Source: an uncultured Clostridia bacterium (GTDB taxonomy: Bacteria; Bacillota; Clostridia; Oscillospirales; Ruminococcaceae). From it: DNA of 64,000 bases. The notes beneath the pieces are model-generated. The model was not told where the DNA came from and searched no databases. It saw only the letters and a program-made list of their open reading frames with translations. The DNA is taken from contig CANQKY010000001.1 in NCBI GenBank assembly GCA_947624575.1, positions 68,964 through 132,963 of the forward strand, in the 5' to 3' direction. Both the position numbers and the translations under genes were made by a program. Shown here piece after piece: positions 42,853 through 51,745 of the stretch; the stretch's first letter is position 1, and every line of letters begins with the position of its first letter.

Positions 42853-43766
42853 AGCATCTTTTGAAAATGGGGGATCTTTCGCGGAAGGAGATCACCGACA
42901 TCTTGAATCTTGCCGACCAGCTCAAGTATGAGCACGCGCATCATATTCCGCACCCCATGCTGGCGGGGAAAAGCCTTGGGCTGATCTTTCAGAAGGCGTC
43001 CACCCGTACCCGCGTGTCGTTCGAGGTGGGTATGTACCAGCTGGGCGGCGAGGCGCTGTTTTTGTCGGCGCGTGACCTCCAGATCGGTCGGGGCGAGCCG
43101 GTGCAGGATACGGCACGGGTGCTTTCCCGCTATCTGGACGGGATTATGATCCGCACCTTTGCGCAAAAGGAAGTGGAGGATCTGGCGAAGTACGGCTCGG
43201 TGCCGGTCATCAATGGGCTCACCGATTACTGCCACCCCTGTCAGGTGCTTGCCGATCTGATGACGGTGCGGGAGTATAAGGGCAAGCTGGACGATTTGAA
43301 GCTCTGCTATATCGGGGACGGCAATAACATGGCAAACTCGCTGATCGTGGGCGGACTGACCGTCGGCATGAAGGTGGCGGCGGCATGCCCCGAGGGTTAT
43401 CGTCCCGCCGTGCTGAATGAGATTCCTGCCGATGCGCCCTTTACCCTCACCGAGTCGGTCGAGGAAGCGGCGGCGGACGCCGATGTGCTGGTCACCGATG
43501 TCTGGGCGTCGATGGGACAGGAGGAGGAAGCGGCAGTCCGCAAAAAAGCCTTTGCCGGTTATCAGATCAACGATACCGTGCTGAAAGCCGCGCGGTCGGA
43601 CGCGCTGGTGCTCCACTGCCTGCCCGCCCACCGCGGGGAGGAGATCACCGACGAGGTGTTCGAGGCGCACGCCGCCGAGATTTTTGACGAGGCGGAAAAC
43701 CGGCTCCACGCGCAGAAGGCTGTGATGGTGCAGCTGATGGCGGACGAGACAAAGCGCACCCTCTAA
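42849..43766 (+). CDS. argF: ornithine carbamoyltransferase
   Basis: Makes citrulline from ornithine and carbamoyl phosphate. The 305-aa protein has the carbamoyl-phosphate motif KASTRTRVSFEVG, the ornithine-binding DVWASMGQEEE, and the active-site HCLPAHRGEEITDEV. It is the last arg gene of the operon; carAB are not in the window. Confidence 0.96.
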   Translation: MKHLLKMGDLSRKEITDILNLADQLKYEHAHHIPHPMLAGKSLGLIFQKASTRTRVSFEVGMYQLGGEALFLSARDLQIGRGEPVQDTARVLSRYLDGIMIRTFAQKEVEDLAKYGSVPVINGLTDYCHPCQVLADLMTVREYKGKLDDLKLCYIGDGNNMANSLIVGGLTVGMKVAAACPEGYRPAVLNEIPADAPFTLTESVEEAAADADVLVTDVWASMGQEEEAAVRKKAFAGYQINDTVLKAARSDALVLHCLPAHRGEEITDEVFEAHAAEIFDEAENRLHAQKAVMVQLMADETKRTL

Positions 43767-43768
43767 GC

Positions 43769-44305
43769 ATGGAGCTGCACTATACGCTCTCTCGGGAGGA
43801 ACTGACCCACGCGCTGACGCTCATCAATCAAAAGAATTTCAACCGTGCCGGTTATCACAGCCTGTTCTGCCTGCTTTACGGGATCGCCGCCGTTCTGGTG
43901 TCTTTGCGGCTGGCGGCGGCAAGTCTATCGTTTCTGCCTGTCGCGGCGGGCTATCTGCTGGCGGCGGTTTTGGCGGGGTGTCTTTGCAAATGGGCGGTTT
44001 TGCCCTTGGCGGGTCTGACGGTCAAGGGGATCATTCGGCTTCAGGTGAAAGGAAAGTGGGGTAAGCTGCTTTGCGGCAGTCACCATGTCGCTTTTTCGGA
44101 GCAGTCCGCCGTTTTGGACGGCGGCAAGCCTTTTCTCTGGACCCGTGCCTATTATGTGATCCATGCGGGCGACCTGCTGCTGGTGACCGGCAGACGGGGG
44201 CGGCTTTTGGTCTGCTCCTTTGCGGGACTGTCCTTGGAGGAACAAAAGGCATACTGCGACTATCTCGATCAGTATGTATATTTGCTGGAGGAGAAAGATG
44301 CTTAG
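43769..44305 (+). CDS. YcxB-like membrane protein
   Basis: A 178-aa protein with two hydrophobic segments at about residues 30-80 (FCLLYGIAAVLVSLRLAAASLSFLPVAAGYLLAAVLAGC) and a C-terminal YcxB-like domain (VAFSEQSAVLDGGKPFLWTRAYYVIHAGDLLLV). The start overlaps the argF end region (three bases apart), so it is co-transcribed with the arg operon. The function is unknown. Confidence 0.7.
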   Translation: MELHYTLSREELTHALTLINQKNFNRAGYHSLFCLLYGIAAVLVSLRLAAASLSFLPVAAGYLLAAVLAGCLCKWAVLPLAGLTVKGIIRLQVKGKWGKLLCGSHHVAFSEQSAVLDGGKPFLWTRAYYVIHAGDLLLVTGRRGRLLVCSFAGLSLEEQKAYCDYLDQYVYLLEEKDA

Positions 44306-45254
44306 CAATCTGATGTTCAGCCTGAGCGTCACCATGCCGCTGTTTTTGGTGATCGCGCTGGGCTACCTGATCCGGCGGGGCGGTATGCTGGACGAGGGGT
44401 TTGTCCGCTCGGCAGGGAAATTCAATTTTTATGTCACACTTCCCGCACTGGTGTTTCGGGATATGGCAGGCTCCGATTTCCGCTCGATCATGGATCGGCA
44501 AATGATCTTATTCTGCGCCGGCGTTACGGCGGGGAGCTTTTTCCTGATCTGGCTGGTGGCGCATTTTGTGATGAAAAACGGCGGGCAGACGGCGGCGCTG
44601 GTGCAGGGGTCGTTTCGTTCCTCGGCGGCGCTTTTGGGCTTTGCGCTGATGGAAAGCATCTACGGCTCGACCGAGATGATGCCGCTGATGATCCTCGGCG
44701 CGGTGCCGCTTTATAATCTGCTGTCGGTCGTGGTGCTGGTGGTCGAGGGCGGCAAAAAGGGCGACGGTTTTTTGAAAATTCTGTTCCGCTCGGTGTTCAA
44801 AACGATCACCAATCCGATTTTGATCGCGCTGGCACTGGGTATGCTGGCGTCCTATTTCAGCGTTCCCATTCCGGCGATACCGGCAAAGCTGATCGGCTAT
44901 CTGGCGGTGATGGCGTCCCCGCTGGCACTGCTGACGGTGGGAGCAAATTTCCGCTTTACCGATCTGAAGCGGGTGAGCGGCGCGGTGGTCATGGCAAGCC
45001 TTTTGAAGCTGGTCATTCTGGCGGCGGTCTTTCTGCCGCCGGCAATCTGGCTCGGCTTTCGGGATCAAAAGCTCGCCGCCATTCTCATCATGCTGGCGTC
45101 TCCGGCAACGCCCGCTTCCTTTACCATGTGTCAGCAGATGGGCGGCGACGCCGACCTTTCGGGGAGCGTTGTGGTGGTGACCACTCTGTTTTCGGCAGTC
45201 ACCCTCACGGCATGGATTTTTGTACTGCGGTATTTCGGCTATATGGTGGGGTGA
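44298..45254 (+). CDS. AEC-family transporter
   Basis: A 318-aa membrane protein. ATG 44298 (MLSNLMFSLSVTMPLFLVIALGYLIRRGGML) has GGAG upstream and overlaps the YcxB-like gene; the ORF-track start is 26 codons too early. The plan is ten helices with the auxin efflux carrier pattern, including ILIMLASPATPASFTMCQQMGGD near the C-terminus. Members move small carboxylates or amino-acid derivatives outward. Its place behind the arg operon suggests an amino-acid-related substrate, inferred only. Confidence 0.85.
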   Translation: MLSNLMFSLSVTMPLFLVIALGYLIRRGGMLDEGFVRSAGKFNFYVTLPALVFRDMAGSDFRSIMDRQMILFCAGVTAGSFFLIWLVAHFVMKNGGQTAALVQGSFRSSAALLGFALMESIYGSTEMMPLMILGAVPLYNLLSVVVLVVEGGKKGDGFLKILFRSVFKTITNPILIALALGMLASYFSVPIPAIPAKLIGYLAVMASPLALLTVGANFRFTDLKRVSGAVVMASLLKLVILAAVFLPPAIWLGFRDQKLAAILIMLASPATPASFTMCQQMGGDADLSGSVVVVTTLFSAVTLTAWIFVLRYFGYMVG

Positions 45255-45258
45255 AGCT

Positions 45259-45747
45259 ATGGAAGTGACAGTCTGTCCGCTGACCGACGATACGCTTTCC
45301 GGCGCGATCGAAATTTGGAATCGGGTCGTGGAGGACGGGGAGGCGTTCCCGCAGGAGGAAACGCTGGATTTAGAAAGCGGGAAAGCATTTTTCGCCGCAC
45401 AGTCCTATACCGGCGTAGCCGTCACACCGCAGGGCAAAGTGGCGGGGGTGTATATTCTCCACCCCAACAATGTCGGGCGGTGCGGACATATTTGCAACGC
45501 CAGCTATGCGGTAGACGCCGCTTTGCGCGGAGAGCATATCGGGGAACAGCTGGTGCGCCACTGTATGGAGCAGGGAAAGGCGCTGGGCTTTCGGATTTTG
45601 CAGTTCAACGCGGTGGTGGCGACCAATGAACCGGCGCTGAAGCTCTATCGGAAGCTGGGGTTTGTCCCGCTCGGCAGGATATCGGGCGGCTTTCGCAGTA
45701 AGGACGGACAGTATCTGGACATCATTCCGCATTATCATCTATTATAA
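45259..45747 (+). CDS. GNAT-family N-acetyltransferase
   Basis: A 162-aa acetyltransferase started at ATG 45259. The acetyl-CoA motif A is visible (NASYAVDAALRGEHIGEQLVRHCMEQGKALGFRILQFNAVVATNEPALKLYRKLGFV). Substrate unknown. It is the last gene before a bidirectional terminator. Confidence 0.88.
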   Translation: MEVTVCPLTDDTLSGAIEIWNRVVEDGEAFPQEETLDLESGKAFFAAQSYTGVAVTPQGKVAGVYILHPNNVGRCGHICNASYAVDAALRGEHIGEQLVRHCMEQGKALGFRILQFNAVVATNEPALKLYRKLGFVPLGRISGGFRSKDGQYLDIIPHYHLL

Positions 45748-45779
45748 AACACCGCCCTCAAAAGAGGGCGGTGTTTTAT
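45747..45779. terminator. bidirectional terminator
   Basis: AAAACACCGCCCTC and GAGGGCGGTGTTTT form a perfect 14-bp stem with an AAAA loop. It separates the GNAT gene from the convergent Dabb gene. Confidence 0.93.
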
Positions 45780-46054
45780 ATCTCGTAATCGCAGACGGTG
45801 CGGTCGGCAACCACACCGGAGATATACTCCTTTACTTTGACATGGGTCGGGTGGTTCTGGTAGACAGCGAGTGCGGCGCGATCCTCCACCACGGCGGTGA
45901 GGGCAATATCGCAGCCCGAAAAGCCGAATCCCACCTCGGCGGAAACTAGCCCCGGCACCACGCCGACCAGAGCTTCAATATCCGTTTTGATCTTCTCTTT
46001 GACTGCGCGGTCATTTGGGTTTTGCAGCTTCCACAATACGATGTGCTTTACCAT
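45776..46054 (-). CDS. Dabb-family (stress-responsive alpha-beta barrel) protein
   Basis: A 92-aa protein. ATG 46054 with GGAGG seven bases upstream; the ORF track runs 30 codons into the tRNA-Gly. The Dabb ferredoxin-like pattern is visible: MVKHIVLWKLQNP, GLVSAEVGFGFSGCDIALTAVVEDRAALAVYQNHPTHVKV. Role unknown; family members are small dimers. Confidence 0.85.
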   Translation of the reverse strand: MVKHIVLWKLQNPNDRAVKEKIKTDIEALVGVVPGLVSAEVGFGFSGCDIALTAVVEDRAALAVYQNHPTHVKVKEYISGVVADRTVCDYEI

Positions 46055-46077
46055 TATAATACCTCCCATTCTAAAAA

Positions 46078-46104
46078 ATCCCCGACAGCGGACACTGTCG
46101 GGGA
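46078..46104 (-). terminator. terminator of tRNA-Gly
   Basis: CCCCGACAG and CTGTCGGGG pair around a six-to-nine-base loop, and on the minus strand ATTTTTT follows. It lies directly after the tRNA. Confidence 0.9.
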
Positions 46105-46107
46105 TAT

Positions 46108-46183
46108 TGGAGCGGATTACGAGGCTCGAACTCGCTACCTCCACCTTGGCAAGGTGGCGCTCTACCAGATGAGCTAAATCCGC
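46108..46183 (-). tRNA. tRNA-Gly (GCC)
   Basis: The minus strand reads GCGGATTTAGCTCATCTGG and folds fully: acceptor GCGGATT/AATCCGC, anticodon stem CCACC/GGTGG with loop TTGCCAA (anticodon GCC), T-arm GCGAG-TTCGAGC-CTCGT, and encoded CCA. A terminator follows. Confidence 0.95.
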
Positions 46184-46233
46184 ATCGACTTAACAAGGAT
46201 AGCACATTTCGGCTTCCCTGTCAAGCCCTTTTG

Positions 46234-47184
46234 TCAGGATATTGTTTTGCCCCGTTTCGGCTTGTCCGGATCGGACGGGCGTTTGGCAGTCGGCTGGGCG
46301 GCGGGCTTTTCCTCGGTGCCGATGTCGGTGAAAAGTGCTTCCTCGTCGATTTTCTCCTGCTCGTCCTCATGCTCGGCGTAATAGGGGTCGATCACATATT
46401 TTTGAATGTAGGGGAAGGAGTTATAGCAGATCACAAAGCCGGTCAGCGAGAAGAGGATAAACAGGTAAAAGACCAGCGTGAGCGGCAGCAGCTCCTTCGG
46501 CACGAACAGGATCAGCGGCACCATCAGGAGAAAGACGAACAGGGTGGTGATGAGGTTGGTTTTCATGCCGGCGCCGACTAAAATCAGCGCGTTTTTGAAG
46601 ATCTGTTTGAGCTTTAGGGTGGTGCTGACGATCATCAGGAAGATGTAATAGTGCATCATCACAAAAATCAGCGCGATGGCGACCGAAGCGCCGAAGCCGA
46701 GGAACATGGCGATATTGTCGCCCATGCTCTGGTAGTAAAACGGAATGGCGATCGAGAACAGAAGTGCCGCCACCACATCTATCACGCCGACCAGTGCGCT
46801 GGGCTTCCAGTTTTTCTTAAAGCTGTCGATAAAATCGCTCCAGAGGAACACGCCCTTTTCCCGCACCATGTTCCGCAGGACATAGGTGAGCCCTGCCGTA
46901 GCGGGACCCGCCAGCAGCATGGTGAGCGCAAGGAGCAGGCAGAGCGGCAAAAGGGGAAGATAGGAAAAGCCCATCTGTTGGTCGAACATATAAAATATGG
47001 TGCTGCCGATCCAGACCAGCGTACCCAGCGTCGGGAGCATGAACAGCACATAGATCAAATTGAGCTGGATCAGCTGCCAGATCTTTCGCCAGGCAAGCTC
47101 AAAGAAATAGAAAAACCGCTTTTTGCGCGGCGCGTTTTTGTCCACCCCGGGACCGGGACGTTGGTAGTTTCCGAAAAAAGCCAT
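46234..47184 (-). CDS. YesL-like (DUF624) membrane protein
   Basis: A 316-aa membrane protein. About six hydrophobic segments are visible, beginning LIQLNLIYVLFMLPTLGTLVWIGSTI, which matches the DUF624/YesL family start, followed by GPATAGLTYVLRNMVREKGVFLWSDF. The C-terminal about 45 residues are charged, cytoplasmic and proline-rich. Members sit near sugar transporters in Bacillus; no such context is seen here. Confidence 0.8.
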   Translation of the reverse strand: MAFFGNYQRPGPGVDKNAPRKKRFFYFFELAWRKIWQLIQLNLIYVLFMLPTLGTLVWIGSTIFYMFDQQMGFSYLPLLPLCLLLALTMLLAGPATAGLTYVLRNMVREKGVFLWSDFIDSFKKNWKPSALVGVIDVVAALLFSIAIPFYYQSMGDNIAMFLGFGASVAIALIFVMMHYYIFLMIVSTTLKLKQIFKNALILVGAGMKTNLITTLFVFLLMVPLILFVPKELLPLTLVFYLFILFSLTGFVICYNSFPYIQKYVIDPYYAEHEDEQEKIDEEALFTDIGTEEKPAAQPTAKRPSDPDKPKRGKTIS

Positions 47185-47268
47185 GGCATCGCACCTCCTG
47201 CGTCTTTCTTTAGTATGCAGGATTTTTCGGGAATTGTCAACGGTTTATTTGTCAGACCGGCTCAGCCC

Positions 47269-47907
47269 CTATGGCGTCAGGGTGAAGAAGCGGGCAAACA
47301 GAAAGCTGAGGGTAGCGTCGAGCAGGGCGGCGGGAATGAGCAGCAGGAATAAAACACCGCCCTTGAGGCAGTAAAGCCGCAGATCGGGAACACCCAGCCG
47401 TTCGCTTCTCCAGATACCGGTCAGCAGCAGGTTGGACAACCGGATCGCCTCCCGACAGCTAAGCAACAGCAAAAAGGTGCTGAGGATCGCATAGGGGAGC
47501 AGCAGCACGGCGCCGAAGGCGATCCCCTGTGCTTTGTACTGGGAGGTGAGATACCCCATCGAGATTCCGATCCCCAGCCCGCGAAAGAGAGGGAGCAGGA
47601 AGATGATCGGCTGGGAGACAGCCGAAAGCCCGAGCCAGAATGTGGCGAAAAGCAGCAGCGCGGCGGTGGAGAACGACCGGAAAAAGAGGGCAAAAAAGCC
47701 CCCGCTGCAACGCGCCGCCACAAAGCCCTCGGTCAAAAAAGAGAGCGGGGAGAGGGCGGCGGCATTCTGTTTGGAGAGCAGTACGCCGTAGATCACGCCG
47801 AGCATACTCATCAGCAAAAGAGCGAAAAACAGCTTTTCGCTCCGCAGCCGGTTCACCGGCACCAGCAGTGTTTTGGTTTTCCGTTTGTGATATCTTGTCC
47901 TGTGCAT
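47269..47907 (-). CDS. stage II sporulation protein M-like
   Basis: A 212-aa multi-pass membrane protein similar in length and layout to SpoIIM, which works with SpoIID and SpoIIP in engulfment. A basic cytoplasmic start (MHRTRYHKRKTKTLLVPV) precedes about five helices (LFFALLLMSMLGVIYGVLL, IFLLPLFRGLGIGISMGYL and others). The start lies within a hairpin that may hide its SD (GGGGAA). Confidence 0.6.
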   Translation of the reverse strand: MHRTRYHKRKTKTLLVPVNRLRSEKLFFALLLMSMLGVIYGVLLSKQNAAALSPLSFLTEGFVAARCSGGFFALFFRSFSTAALLLFATFWLGLSAVSQPIIFLLPLFRGLGIGISMGYLTSQYKAQGIAFGAVLLLPYAILSTFLLLLSCREAIRLSNLLLTGIWRSERLGVPDLRLYCLKGGVLFLLLIPAALLDATLSFLFARFFTLTP

Positions 47908-47910
47908 AAA

Positions 47911-47958
47911 AATTCCCCATTCCTTTGATAGTACACTCTATGAAAGGAATGGGGAATT
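47911..47958. terminator. 16-bp hairpin between spoIIM-like gene and proC
   Basis: AATTCCCCATTCCTTT and AAAGGAATGGGGAATT form a perfect 16-bp stem. On the minus strand AATTTTTATG follows, which is both a T-run for termination after proC and the start codon region of the SpoIIM-like gene. Confidence 0.85.
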
Positions 47959-47962
47959 TATG

Positions 47963-48757
47963 TCACTTGGAAAGCTCGTATGCTCTTTTTGTGCAGGCTT
48001 CGCAGGCGGCGCGGACCGTTTCGGGGAGACGCCCTGTGTAGAGCGCGTCCATGCCTGCCAGCGTAGTGCCGCCGGGGGAGCAGACCGCACGGATCAGCTC
48101 GTCCACCGGCTTTCCCGAACTTGTGAGCATCTCTGCCGCGCCGTTCAGGGTGCCGCAAAACAGGGTGCGGGCAGTATCGGGGTCGATCCCGACCTCCGCC
48201 GCGTAGTCCAGAAAGCTCTTGGCAAACAGGTAGATAAACGCCGGACTGCTGCCGTTGATGGCGATGATCTCTTTCATCTTGTTTTCGGGGAGTACGCCGA
48301 TCACCCCCGAAAGGGCGAAAATATCACAGACCGTTTGGAACGCCTCGTCCGATACCGTGTCATTTTTCGCGAGTGCGGTAGCGCCTTTTCTCAGCATCAG
48401 CGGAGTGTTTGGCATCACGGTGACGACCGGTGTATCATCGCCCAAAACGGCGGTGTACCGCTCGGAGGAAATGCCCGCCGCGATCGAAACGATCACGGTA
48501 TCGGCACGGTAGCAGGGAGCAAGCTCCCGCAGTACGCCGTCCACCGCCTGTGGCTTTACGGCGATCAGCAGATAGTCCGCGTCTGCCAGTTTGTCCATCG
48601 TTTCGCAGGGGGTACAGCCCCATGCACGGGTCGCTTCCGCCTTATCGGGGTCGATCTCATAGACCAAACGGGTGATCGTACTGCTTTTCTCGCTGTCTGC
48701 GATCGCCCTTAAAATCGCCGACGCCATATTCCCCGCGCCGATGACCCCCAGTCTCAT
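47963..48757 (-). CDS. proC: pyrroline-5-carboxylate reductase
   Basis: ProC carries out the last step of proline synthesis. The 264-aa protein has the Rossmann motif MRLGVIGAGNMASAILRAI, the middle VVTVMPNTPLMLRKGATAL and the C-terminal signature RAVCSPGGTTLAGMDALYTGRLPETVRAACEACTKRAYEL. Its ATG overlaps the end of purC by four bases. Confidence 0.95.
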   Translation of the reverse strand: MRLGVIGAGNMASAILRAIADSEKSSTITRLVYEIDPDKAEATRAWGCTPCETMDKLADADYLLIAVKPQAVDGVLRELAPCYRADTVIVSIAAGISSERYTAVLGDDTPVVTVMPNTPLMLRKGATALAKNDTVSDEAFQTVCDIFALSGVIGVLPENKMKEIIAINGSSPAFIYLFAKSFLDYAAEVGIDPDTARTLFCGTLNGAAEMLTSSGKPVDELIRAVCSPGGTTLAGMDALYTGRLPETVRAACEACTKRAYELSK

Positions 48758-49617
48758 GCCGGATACCCCGTGCCGGTGAGCTTTTCACAGCAGGTGCGGT
48801 AGAGCTCGGCGGTCTTTTCGGCGATCTCTGCCGGAATTTCCGGCGCCGGTGATACGCCCGCAAAGCCGTTTTCGGTCAGCCAGTCGCGGACAAACTGCTT
48901 GTCGTAGGATTTCGGGGAGGTGCCGGTGCGGTAGGTTTCCGCGTCCCAGAACCGGCTGGAGTCGGGGGTCAGCACCTCGTCCGCCAGGCAAAGCTGCCCG
49001 TTTTCGTCATACCCCAGCTCGAACTTGGTGTCCGCAATGATGATTCCCCGCTCGGCGGCGTATGCGGCGCAGGAGCGGTAAAGCTCCAGACAAACGCGGG
49101 TCAGCCGATCGGTTTCCTCTTTGCCGATCTCGTTTATCATGCGCTCCACCGAGATATTCTCGTCATGCCCCACATTGTTCTTGGAGGAGGGGGTGAAGAT
49201 CGGCTCGGCGAGCTTTTGCGCCTGCTCATACTCGCCGGTGAGGGTCTGCCCGCAAAAGGGTTCGCCCTTTTGGTAGGCGTCCCACATACTGCCGAACATA
49301 TACCCGCGCACAATCAGCTCATAGGGGAGCATCTTGAGCTTTTTGACCAGCACCGTTCTGCCTTTGTATGCGGCGGGATCGCTTCTCAACTCGCTCGGCA
49401 TATCGGCAAGGTCGGTCGACAGGATATGGTTCGGTATGATTTGATTGGTGCGTTCGAACCAGAAATTCGAGATGGTGTTGAGCGCAATCCCCTTTCCGTC
49501 TATCATGGTGGGCAGGATCACATCGTAAGCCGAGATGCGGTCGGTCGTCACAATGACAAGCGATTTTTCGTCCGCCTCATAGACCTCTCTCACTTTGCCT
49601 GATGATACTTTTTTCAT
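48754..49617 (-). CDS. purC: phosphoribosylaminoimidazole-succinocarboxamide synthase
   Basis: PurC makes SAICAR from CAIR, aspartate and ATP. The 287-aa protein has MKKVSSGKVREVYEADEKSLVIVTTDRISAYDVILP, the VRGYMFGSMWDAYQ and IIADTKFELGYDENGQLCLADEVLTPDSSRFWD blocks. It is the larger of two usual PurC sizes. Its pairing with proC is not a pathway link. Confidence 0.95.
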   Translation of the reverse strand: MKKVSSGKVREVYEADEKSLVIVTTDRISAYDVILPTMIDGKGIALNTISNFWFERTNQIIPNHILSTDLADMPSELRSDPAAYKGRTVLVKKLKMLPYELIVRGYMFGSMWDAYQKGEPFCGQTLTGEYEQAQKLAEPIFTPSSKNNVGHDENISVERMINEIGKEETDRLTRVCLELYRSCAAYAAERGIIIADTKFELGYDENGQLCLADEVLTPDSSRFWDAETYRTGTSPKSYDKQFVRDWLTENGFAGVSPAPEIPAEIAEKTAELYRTCCEKLTGTGYPA

Positions 49618-49632
49618 TTTTGTTTCCTCCTT

Positions 49633-50991
49633 TTATTCGCTGAGTGCCGCTTTGATCATGATCGCACATTCCAGCCGCTTTTTTTCCAGCTCACAGGAGA
49701 GCCGGTGCGGCTTTGTGATACTGCCCGCATATTGCAGGCTGTTGGCGTTGCAGCCGCCGCTGCAATAAAATTTTGCCCAGCAAGCCTGACATTCGGGCTT
49801 GCTGTAAATATTGGTGCGGGCGAACAGGTCCTTTTTCTCAAGGTCAAGGGTGTCGGTCAGCACGCTGCCCATTTTCCAGTCCTCCATGCCGACAAACTGA
49901 TGACAGGGATAGATGTCCCCGTCGGGGGTGACGGCAACATACTCGTTCCCGCAGCCACAGCCCCGAAGCCGCTTGATCGCGCAGGGACCCTGATCGAGAT
50001 CGAGCATGAAGTGGAAGAAGTTAAAGCCGCGTCCCGCCTTTTCGCGCGCGATCAGCTCACGGCTGAGCTTCTCGTACTCCGCAAAGATCGCAGGCAGGTC
50101 GTCCTCGGTCAGCGCATAAGGAGCCGTCGCGGGCGCCACCACCGGTTCGACCGAGATCTGGTCGAAGCCCAGCTCGTTTAGGTGGAACACGTCCTTTGAA
50201 AAATCAAGATTGTACTTGGTAAAGGTCCCCCGCACGTAGTAATCCCGATCGCCCCGCGCCTCCACCAGACGGCGGTATTTCGGCACGATCGCGTCATAGC
50301 TTCCGCTGCCGTCCACGCGGGCGCGCACGCGGTCGTTCACCTCACGCCGTCCGTCAATCGAAAGCACGACATTCGACATCTCGCGGTTGATAAAGTCAAT
50401 GCTGTCATCGTTGAGCATTAGACCGTTGGTGGTGATGGTGAACCGGAAGTTTTTTCCATACTCCGCTTCCTTGCTGCGGGCGTATGCGACCACCTCCTTC
50501 ACCGCATCGAAGTTCATCAGCGGCTCGCCGCCGAAGAAATCGACCTCCAGATTCCGCCGCCCGTAGGAACGCTTTAGGAGAAAGTCGATCGCCTTTTTGC
50601 CGGTCTCGGCGGGCATCAGCTTCCTGCCGGCGCCGAAATCGCCGGTCGATGCAAAGCAATAGCTGCACCGCAGGTTGCAGTCGTGCGCGATGTGCAGGCA
50701 GAGCGCCTTGACCGGTGAGGACACCATTTGGTCGGCAAACTGAGCGTAGCTGTCCTCCGAAAAGAGCAGTCCGTCTGTGTAAAGGCGGTAAAGCTCGTCA
50801 TAGCAGGCGACAATATCCGCTTTAGGATACTTGCCGCCGAGCGCGGTCAAAGCCGCGTCGGGGCAACGCTCGGACAGCGGCGGCGTGAGGTACGAGAGCA
50901 GCTCGAAGCAGAGCTTGTCCACCAGATGCACCGCACCGCTGTTGACGTCGAGCAGGATATGGTAGCCGTTTAGTTCATAGGTATGTATCAT
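49633..50991 (-). CDS. SCIFF peptide radical SAM maturase
   Basis: A 452-aa SPASM radical SAM enzyme that installs a Cys-to-Thr type thioether in the SCIFF peptide encoded next door. The N-terminal domain (MIHTYELNGYHILLDVNSGAVHLVDK) is typical of the family. The cluster motif is CNLRCSYC, followed by DFFGGEPLMNF. The SPASM cysteines are CGCGNEYVA, DIYPCHQF and CQACWAKFYCSGGC. The SCIFF peptide gene lies just upstream. This is a core clostridial pair, separate from the accessory radical SAM genes in region 1. Confidence 0.95.
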   Translation of the reverse strand: MIHTYELNGYHILLDVNSGAVHLVDKLCFELLSYLTPPLSERCPDAALTALGGKYPKADIVACYDELYRLYTDGLLFSEDSYAQFADQMVSSPVKALCLHIAHDCNLRCSYCFASTGDFGAGRKLMPAETGKKAIDFLLKRSYGRRNLEVDFFGGEPLMNFDAVKEVVAYARSKEAEYGKNFRFTITTNGLMLNDDSIDFINREMSNVVLSIDGRREVNDRVRARVDGSGSYDAIVPKYRRLVEARGDRDYYVRGTFTKYNLDFSKDVFHLNELGFDQISVEPVVAPATAPYALTEDDLPAIFAEYEKLSRELIAREKAGRGFNFFHFMLDLDQGPCAIKRLRGCGCGNEYVAVTPDGDIYPCHQFVGMEDWKMGSVLTDTLDLEKKDLFARTNIYSKPECQACWAKFYCSGGCNANSLQYAGSITKPHRLSCELEKKRLECAIMIKAALSE

Positions 50992-51018
50992 GATCTGATC
51001 CTTTTTCCATACAAAAAG

Positions 51019-51043
51019 CGGGGCGAGCGTTTCGCCCGCCCCG
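51019..51043 (-). terminator. hairpin between the SCIFF peptide gene and its maturase
   Basis: CGGGGCGAGCG and CGCCCGCCCCG pair with one mismatch around TTT. On the minus strand CTTTTTG follows. It probably allows more peptide than maturase mRNA. Confidence 0.8.
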
Positions 51044-51048
51044 TTTGC

Positions 51049-51189
51049 TTATTTCTTTTCGCACTTCTGATTGGCGACCGTGCAGGAGGTCTTGCAGGCA
51101 GACTGGCAGGAAGCCTGGCACTCGCCGCAGCCGCCCTTTGCGGCGGATTCCTTCAGATTTGCTTTGTTGAGCGTCTTGATATGTTTCAT
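51049..51189 (-). CDS. SCIFF (six Cys in forty-five) RiPP precursor
   Basis: A 46-aa peptide (MKHIKTLNKANLKESAAKGGCGECQASCQSACKT..) with six cysteines in the C-terminal half, the defining pattern. ATG 51189 has AAGGAG at a good distance; the ORF track starts 42 codons too early. The Clostridia-wide peptide gains a thioether from the neighbouring maturase; its function is not known. Confidence 0.96.
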   Translation of the reverse strand: MKHIKTLNKANLKESAAKGGCGECQASCQSACKTSCTVANQKCEKK

Positions 51190-51268
51190 GACCATAACTC
51201 CTTTGCTTTTCCGGCGATCTGCCGGTTCCTGTTTTGAGTATAGCATATCGCGGTGCGATATGCAAGCG

Positions 51269-51670
51269 TTATCGCCGTTTGCGCTGCTTTTTGTTGACGC
51301 CGAGTATACCTCCAACGATCGCAGCCGCCAGCAGAATCAGCAGTCTGCCCCAGAGCGGCGTGCCGCTCACACCCGACACCAGCCGCCCTGCTAAGAGCGA
51401 CATACCGGCGAACACCGCACCGCAGATCACACCGATCACAAGCCCCATACGCCGTGCGATCAGGGCGGTGACAAATGCGGCAAGAAAGCCGCCCGCCGCC
51501 AGAATGACCGTGCCGATCACCGAAAGGGCCGTTGGCGGAAGATCCACAAAATTCATCACCAACGCCAAAACCAGCATCAGCAGCAGCACGGTTCCCGTTC
51601 CGCAGAGAATGCCAAGGCAGAACGGACCGAGTACAAAACGCATTTTGGATTTGCGGAGCGATTCAAACAT
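51269..51670 (-). CDS. TIGR04086-like four-helix membrane protein
   Basis: A 133-aa protein with four hydrophobic segments (LGPFCLGILCGTGTVLLLMLVLALVMN, LSVIGTVILAAGGFLAAFVTALIARR, GLVIGVICGAVFAG, LLILLAAAIVGGILG) and a basic tail. Such proteins regularly lie between yajC and the SCIFF gene in clostridial genomes. Function unknown. Confidence 0.8.
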   Translation of the reverse strand: MFESLRKSKMRFVLGPFCLGILCGTGTVLLLMLVLALVMNFVDLPPTALSVIGTVILAAGGFLAAFVTALIARRMGLVIGVICGAVFAGMSLLAGRLVSGVSGTPLWGRLLILLAAAIVGGILGVNKKQRKRR

Positions 51671-51745
51671 CTCTCATCTTCCTCTCACTGTTTCGCAAGA
51701 TCACATTGCTACTTTATGCGGAGGATCGGGGTGATATGACAAGGC

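Noticed and set aside
49633-51189. SCIFF pair as part of the new system
   Set aside because: It is a known, near-universal clostridial pair in the core chromosome and is not linked to the accessory cluster.
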